A stretch of 9,587 nucleotides of DNA from the NCBI GenBank assembly GCA_964537555.1, contig CAZIAD010000079.1, positions 1 to 9,587 of the forward strand. Direction: 5' to 3'. Position numbers and translations under genes: made by a program. The stretch comes from CAYRWR01 sp964537555. Its GTDB lineage: Bacteria > Spirochaetota > Brevinematia > Brevinematales > CAYRWR01. Positions 6,473-9,587 of the stretch are shown here, in pieces. The notes under the pieces were generated by a model. That model was not told where the DNA came from and made no database searches. It worked only from the letters and a program-made list of their open reading frames with translations. Every line of letters begins with the position of its first letter. The stretch's first letter is position 1.

Positions 6473-6799
6473 ATGGACGAATCAAAGCTCAAAGAGATCA
6501 AAAGCGCAGAAAAACAGGCTGCAGAGATTCTGGCCAAAGCCAAGACTGATTACACCAGGCTCATTAATGAATCCACAGAAGAAGGTATCCAGATGATGGA
6601 AACCGCAAAACTGAAGACACGCTCAGAATATCAGTCCACTTTACTGGAGTTTCGCAAGCAGGGTGAAAAAGAAGCTGCCGGCATCCTGAAAGGACTGGAA
6701 GAAGCCCTGGCTAAGATCCAGAAAAGCGCTAAACTCAAAGAAAAAGCAGCAGCTGAATACTTAAAGAAAAGCATTAAGGGTAAATATGGCAGTCGTTAG
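6473..6799 (+). CDS. A/V-type ATPase subunit G/H-like peripheral-stalk protein
   Basis: 108 aa, ATG start with AAGGA 6 nt upstream. The protein has no hydrophobic segment and is rich in Lys, Glu, Ala and Gln with heptad character throughout (KLKEIKSAEKQAAEILAKAK, KLKEKAAAEYLKKSIKGKYG), as expected for the long coiled-coil that pairs with subunit E to form the peripheral stalk linking the catalytic head to subunit I. Coiled-coils carry little identity information, so the assignment rests on length and position: the first gene before I, K and E, as in archaeal ahaH or enterococcal ntpF. Its last 14 nt overlap the start of the I gene. Reasonably sure of role, less of the exact subunit name. Confidence 0.8.
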   Translation: MDESKLKEIKSAEKQAAEILAKAKTDYTRLINESTEEGIQMMETAKLKTRSEYQSTLLEFRKQGEKEAAGILKGLEEALAKIQKSAKLKEKAAAEYLKKSIKGKYGSR

Positions 6800-8810
6800 T
6801 ATGAAAAAGCTCTCCCTTTCTCTGGTGAATGAGATCAGGGGGAGAGTATTCCAGGACTTACAGACCGCCGGATGTGTACACCTGCAAAATGTCATGCCTG
6901 ATTCTACTGAGATCCAGACACCTTATAATAGTATAGACCTGGATGATCTGGAGACCGAAGAATACCTGTCCCAGCTGGAAGACGTGATCGAATTTCTGGA
7001 ATCACAGCAGACCAAACAAAAAATGGGTATCCTGGACTCACTGGCCGCTACAGCCCCGGAAGCCAGGATGCAGGACATGACCGACCTTTATCTACGTTTC
7101 CCTCTGGAACCGGTATTAAAAGATATCCGCTCTATAGAGCAGAGTTACAAGGATACAGACAACCGTATCACCGCTTTGCGTAAAGAGCAGGGAGACCTGC
7201 AGATCTGGGCGGAAGTGGGCATGGACCTGGATACCATACATGGTAAAAACCCTTTTACCGGGGGGATGACCGGATATATACCTCACGACAGCCTGATGAG
7301 TTTTACCTCTGAGATTAAAGCAGTCAGCCCATTCCTGGAAGTACTGCCGGCCTATAGTACGGCAAATGAAGTCTTTCTCTATATCGTCTATGCCAAAAGT
7401 GAAGAAGAGATCGTTCGTGATAAGATAAAAGAAATGGGCTTTGCCGGAGTGGCTGTATCCGAGAGGAACGGCGACCTGGCCGAAGTGCTGGAAGGGATCA
7501 CTTCCGAAATAGTTAAACTTCAAAACCGCCTGGAATTATACCGCATCATGATAGTGGACTACCAGGAGCACCTGGATACCTTTAAAAACCTGCATGATTA
7601 TCTTCTGGTCCATCAGCAGGGCCTGGAAGGACAGAGCCAGGGTGTGAGTACCGAGTCAGTCAGCTTTTACGAGGGCTGGGTGCCTCAGACTCATGAAAAG
7701 GAAGTCATAGCACTCCTTCAGGCCTATCCTGAGCTGGATTATACGCTGACTGAACCTACCGAGGAAGAATACGACGATGTCCCTGTACTGCTTGAGACCA
7801 GGCCGGTATTTAAACCCTTTGAACCCCTGACCCGTATGTTCGGGCTGCCTGTCTACGGTAAAAGTGCGGACCCTACAGCCCACCTCTCTCCTTTCTATTT
7901 CATCTTCTACGGCTTTTGTCTGGGTGACTTCTTTTACGGACTCATTATGTTGTCCCTGTTTGGCTTCCTGGCCCGGAAAAGTAAAAATAATCCCGGTACA
8001 GCCGCCTTTATGACCATGCTGGCCCTGGCCGGATTATCTTCCCTCTTATTTGGTATTTTGTTTGGGTCCTATTTTGGTAATCTCTTTACAGAATATATTA
8101 ATATTCCTTTCCTGAAAAATGCAGGACTGATAAATACCCTGGAACGGCCTATGCTGGTCCTGTATATCTCCCTGATCATGGGAGCTATTCACCTGATGTA
8201 CGGGCTCTTTGTCAATCTGATTTTCCAGATGAAAAAAAGTGTAAAAGAAAGCCTGTGGGACAATGGTTCCTGGATCGTCTTCCTGGCGGGAGGCTTTGCC
8301 TGGGCTACATTGGCCTGGATAGGCGGAATGGTAAAGATACAGTCACCCCATTTCTGGGTACCCAGCCCCCAGGCCACCTCGGTACTGCTGATCATAGTAG
8401 CTGCGGGGGGCGGACTGATCGTCCTGAACTCCATACGTAAAGCCCTGGCCAAAGGCCCTCTGGGCATTATCACCGGATTTCTGGGAGGACTGTGGGAATT
8501 ATATGGTGCTACCGGCTACCTCAGCGATCTCCTGTCCTACGCCCGCTTACTGGCCCTGGGCCTGGCTACCGGTGTGATCGCCAATGTATTTAACTTCCTG
8601 GCCCTGGATATGGGAATGCCCATCTACCTGGGAATAGTGATCCTGTTCATAGGCCATGCTTTTAACCTGGTGTTGAGCGCATTTGGGGCCTTTGTACACT
8701 CTCTACGCCTGCAGTTTGTGGAGTTTTTCTCCAAATTCATGGAGGCCGGGGGCAAGGAGTTCCGCCCTCTGCGCAGAGAAGGGCTGTATAATAATATCAC
8801 AAAAGATTAA
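6786..8810 (+). CDS. atpI: V-type ATP synthase subunit I (stator membrane subunit a)
   Basis: 674 aa, typical length for the family. The start at 6786 is backed by AAGGG 5 nt upstream inside the preceding gene, and MAVVSMKKLSL matches the usual N-terminus of subunit I; ATG 6801 has no ribosome site. Residues 1 to about 360 form the cytoplasmic arm with coiled-coil stretches (about 110-145, 220-270) that contacts the peripheral stalks. About seven membrane segments follow, beginning with LSPFYFIFYGFCLGDFFYG (about 366). SDLLSYARLLALGLATG contains Arg587, equivalent to the essential arginine that releases the ion from the ring. The C-terminal signature HSLRLQFVEFFSKF (from His638), then EAGGKEFRPL, is well conserved. 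The protein forms the ion half-channels against the K ring in the inner membrane. No frameshift or missing key residue. Confidence 0.97.
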   Translation: MAVVSMKKLSLSLVNEIRGRVFQDLQTAGCVHLQNVMPDSTEIQTPYNSIDLDDLETEEYLSQLEDVIEFLESQQTKQKMGILDSLAATAPEARMQDMTDLYLRFPLEPVLKDIRSIEQSYKDTDNRITALRKEQGDLQIWAEVGMDLDTIHGKNPFTGGMTGYIPHDSLMSFTSEIKAVSPFLEVLPAYSTANEVFLYIVYAKSEEEIVRDKIKEMGFAGVAVSERNGDLAEVLEGITSEIVKLQNRLELYRIMIVDYQEHLDTFKNLHDYLLVHQQGLEGQSQGVSTESVSFYEGWVPQTHEKEVIALLQAYPELDYTLTEPTEEEYDDVPVLLETRPVFKPFEPLTRMFGLPVYGKSADPTAHLSPFYFIFYGFCLGDFFYGLIMLSLFGFLARKSKNNPGTAAFMTMLALAGLSSLLFGILFGSYFGNLFTEYINIPFLKNAGLINTLERPMLVLYISLIMGAIHLMYGLFVNLIFQMKKSVKESLWDNGSWIVFLAGGFAWATLAWIGGMVKIQSPHFWVPSPQATSVLLIIVAAGGGLIVLNSIRKALAKGPLGIITGFLGGLWELYGATGYLSDLLSYARLLALGLATGVIANVFNFLALDMGMPIYLGIVILFIGHAFNLVLSAFGAFVHSLRLQFVEFFSKFMEAGGKEFRPLRREGLYNNITKD

Positions 8811-8824
8811 TGGATAATATTTAT

Positions 8825-8830
8825 GGAGGA
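8825..8830 (+). promoter_or_regulatory. Shine-Dalgarno GGAGGA fixing the K-subunit start at 8838
   Basis: GGAGGA is 7 nt before ATG 8838 and would lie inside the coding region if translation began at the in-frame ATG 8823, which has no SD of its own. Confidence 0.8.
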
Positions 8831-8837
8831 TAGACTT

Positions 8838-9416
8838 ATGTTAAATAACAAAAATCTAAAAAAAGTATTAGGAATATCAGCATTTGCCGTTGTGGCTGCT
8901 ATTATCCCTTCATTTGCCCAGGAGACTAATGCCATCAGTAATCAGGTAGCCTCTACTACCAGTTTCATGGGTACTGCCCTGGCTATCCTGGGAGCGGCCC
9001 TGGCCACTTTTGGAGGCGGATTCGGCTCCAGTATAGGGGTGGGCCTCGCGGGTGAAGTGGGGAACGGAGTGCTCAGTGAAGATGGAAATAAATTCGGTAG
9101 TGTACTGCTCCTGCAGGCTCTGCCTATGACACAGAGTATTTACGGTATGCTGGTGGCCTTCCTCATCCTGCCTAAACTGGCCGGAGGAGACATTCCCGTG
9201 GACAAAGGCCTGGCCATGCTGTTTGCTGCTCTTCCTATTGCTGTGACCGGTTATATCTCCGGGGTATGGCAGGGTAAGGTATCCGCCGCTTCTATGCAGC
9301 TCATCGCCCGCAAACCCAAACAGATGGGACAGGCTATCATCCTGCCTGCTATGGTAGAGACTTTTGCCGTATTTGGACTCCTGGTGTCTATTTTGATGCT
9401 GGGTGCTGTAAAATAA
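8838..9416 (+). CDS. atpK: V-type ATP synthase subunit K (rotor ring, Na+-type)
   Basis: 192 aa from the SD-supported ATG, 27 nt after atpI. Four membrane helices in two hairpins (about 43-70, 86-112, 122-146, 165-190) form the double-hairpin proteolipid that builds the membrane rotor ring. The sodium-site residues of E. hirae NtpK (Leu61, Thr64, Gln65, Gln110, Glu139) correspond to Leu95, Thr98, Gln99 (in ALPMTQSIYG), Gln145 (in VWQGKV) and Glu174 (in PAMVETFAVFG). Only the second hairpin has the carboxylate, so there is one ion per subunit. Residues 1-27 look like a signal peptide (basic NKNLKK, hydrophobic core, PSFA before Q) absent from the 156-aa NtpK; cleavage would leave an N-terminus outside the membrane, as ring topology requires. 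Na+ coupling is an inference from ligands. Confidence 0.96.
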   Translation: MLNNKNLKKVLGISAFAVVAAIIPSFAQETNAISNQVASTTSFMGTALAILGAALATFGGGFGSSIGVGLAGEVGNGVLSEDGNKFGSVLLLQALPMTQSIYGMLVAFLILPKLAGGDIPVDKGLAMLFAALPIAVTGYISGVWQGKVSAASMQLIARKPKQMGQAIILPAMVETFAVFGLLVSILMLGAVK

Positions 9417-9427
9417 TATTATTATTC

Positions 9428-9450
9428 ACAGGAGCCTAAGCAGCTCCTGT
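9428..9450 (+). terminator. Intra-operon hairpin between K and E, possible partial terminator
   Basis: A perfect 8-bp stem ACAGGAGC/GCTCCTGT (9428-9435, 9443-9450) with a 7-nt loop starts 12 nt after the K stop codon and is followed by the U-rich but interrupted ATGTATTTATTTTTATT. The imperfect tract suggests attenuation, or protection of the upstream mRNA, rather than full termination, because subunit E follows in the same direction with its own SD and no clear promoter. Confidence 0.55.
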
Positions 9451-9497
9451 ATGTATTTATTTTTATTAAAACCACTAGAAAATAAAAGGAGACGATA

Positions 9498-9587
9498 ATG
9501 GGTCTCGATGATATCAAGAAAAAGATCATTAAAGATGCGCACAGACAAAGAGATGAACTCCTGGATCAGGCTAAGAAAAAGAAAAAA
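9498..9587 (+). CDS. atpE: V-type ATP synthase subunit E, 5' partial
   Basis: The first 30 codons are present and the gene runs off the right edge. ATG 9498 has AAGGAG (9486-9491) 6 nt upstream. MGLDDIKKKIIKDAHRQRD followed by ELLDQAKKKKK has the charged, helical N-terminus of peripheral-stalk subunit E, which forms a coiled-coil with the G/H subunit. Position after K matches the archaeal and enterococcal order (…I-K-E-C…). C, F, A, B and D subunits are expected downstream but are not visible. The five-lysine run encoded by A-rich codons is somewhat unusual. Confidence 0.8.
   Translation, partial: MGLDDIKKKIIKDAHRQRDELLDQAKKKKK

Noticed and set aside
7116..8473. Minus-strand open frames within atpI
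   Set aside because: Shadows of a well-conserved subunit I gene.
8823..8837. Upstream ATG start for the K subunit
   Set aside because: It has no SD, and the real SD (8825-8830) would be coding.

Overview
The window looks like chromosomal DNA of a diderm (outer-membrane) bacterium. Three genes encode short exported proteins that look like outer-membrane beta-barrels ending in an aromatic residue, two encode lipoproteins, and the last four encode an archaeal/vacuolar-type (A/V-type) ATPase. This mix, together with a loose lipobox (F at -3) in one lipoprotein, fits an anaerobe of the Spirochaetota or a related candidate lineage. No taxonomic marker is present, so this is inference. Ribosome binding sites are strong (GGAGG/AAGGAG), and sigma70-type promoters and intrinsic terminators are easy to see.

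Left part (1-4930, minus strand): a three-gene run read right to left. A 789-aa lipoprotein (4922-2553) is followed by a 299-aa barrel-like protein (2517-1618) and a second large lipoprotein (1607 to beyond position 1). The two lipoproteins are paralogues: lipobox, Ig-like domains, a GYGADD linker, a DUF1565-type start, then a right-handed beta-helix. Gaps of 35 and 10 nt, and a stop codon embedded in the next Shine-Dalgarno, argue for one transcript from a promoter near 4955-4982. Together they look like a cell-surface system of unknown function.

Middle (5040-6366, minus strand): two single-gene units, each with its own promoter and a perfect 10-bp-stem terminator, encode 181-aa and 177-aa exported barrel-like proteins. 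The promoters of the 181-aa gene and of the lipoprotein operon share a 14-bp element (12/14 identical) between -35 and -10.

Right part (6406-9587, plus strand): a divergent promoter starts an A/V-type ATPase operon in the order G/H-like coiled-coil subunit, I (stator membrane subunit), K (rotor ring), E (peripheral stalk, cut by the window end). This is the archaeal/Enterococcus order, not the E-x-A-B-D-I-K order known in Treponema, Borrelia and Chlamydia. The K subunit keeps every side chain of the Enterococcus hirae Na+ site, so the enzyme is probably Na+-coupled, and it carries an extra signal-peptide-like N-terminus. A hairpin between K and E may lower expression of the genes downstream of the high-copy ring subunit.

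No tRNA, rRNA, CRISPR array, insertion sequence or phage gene was seen. The only intergenic stretches are those listed, all under 200 bp.
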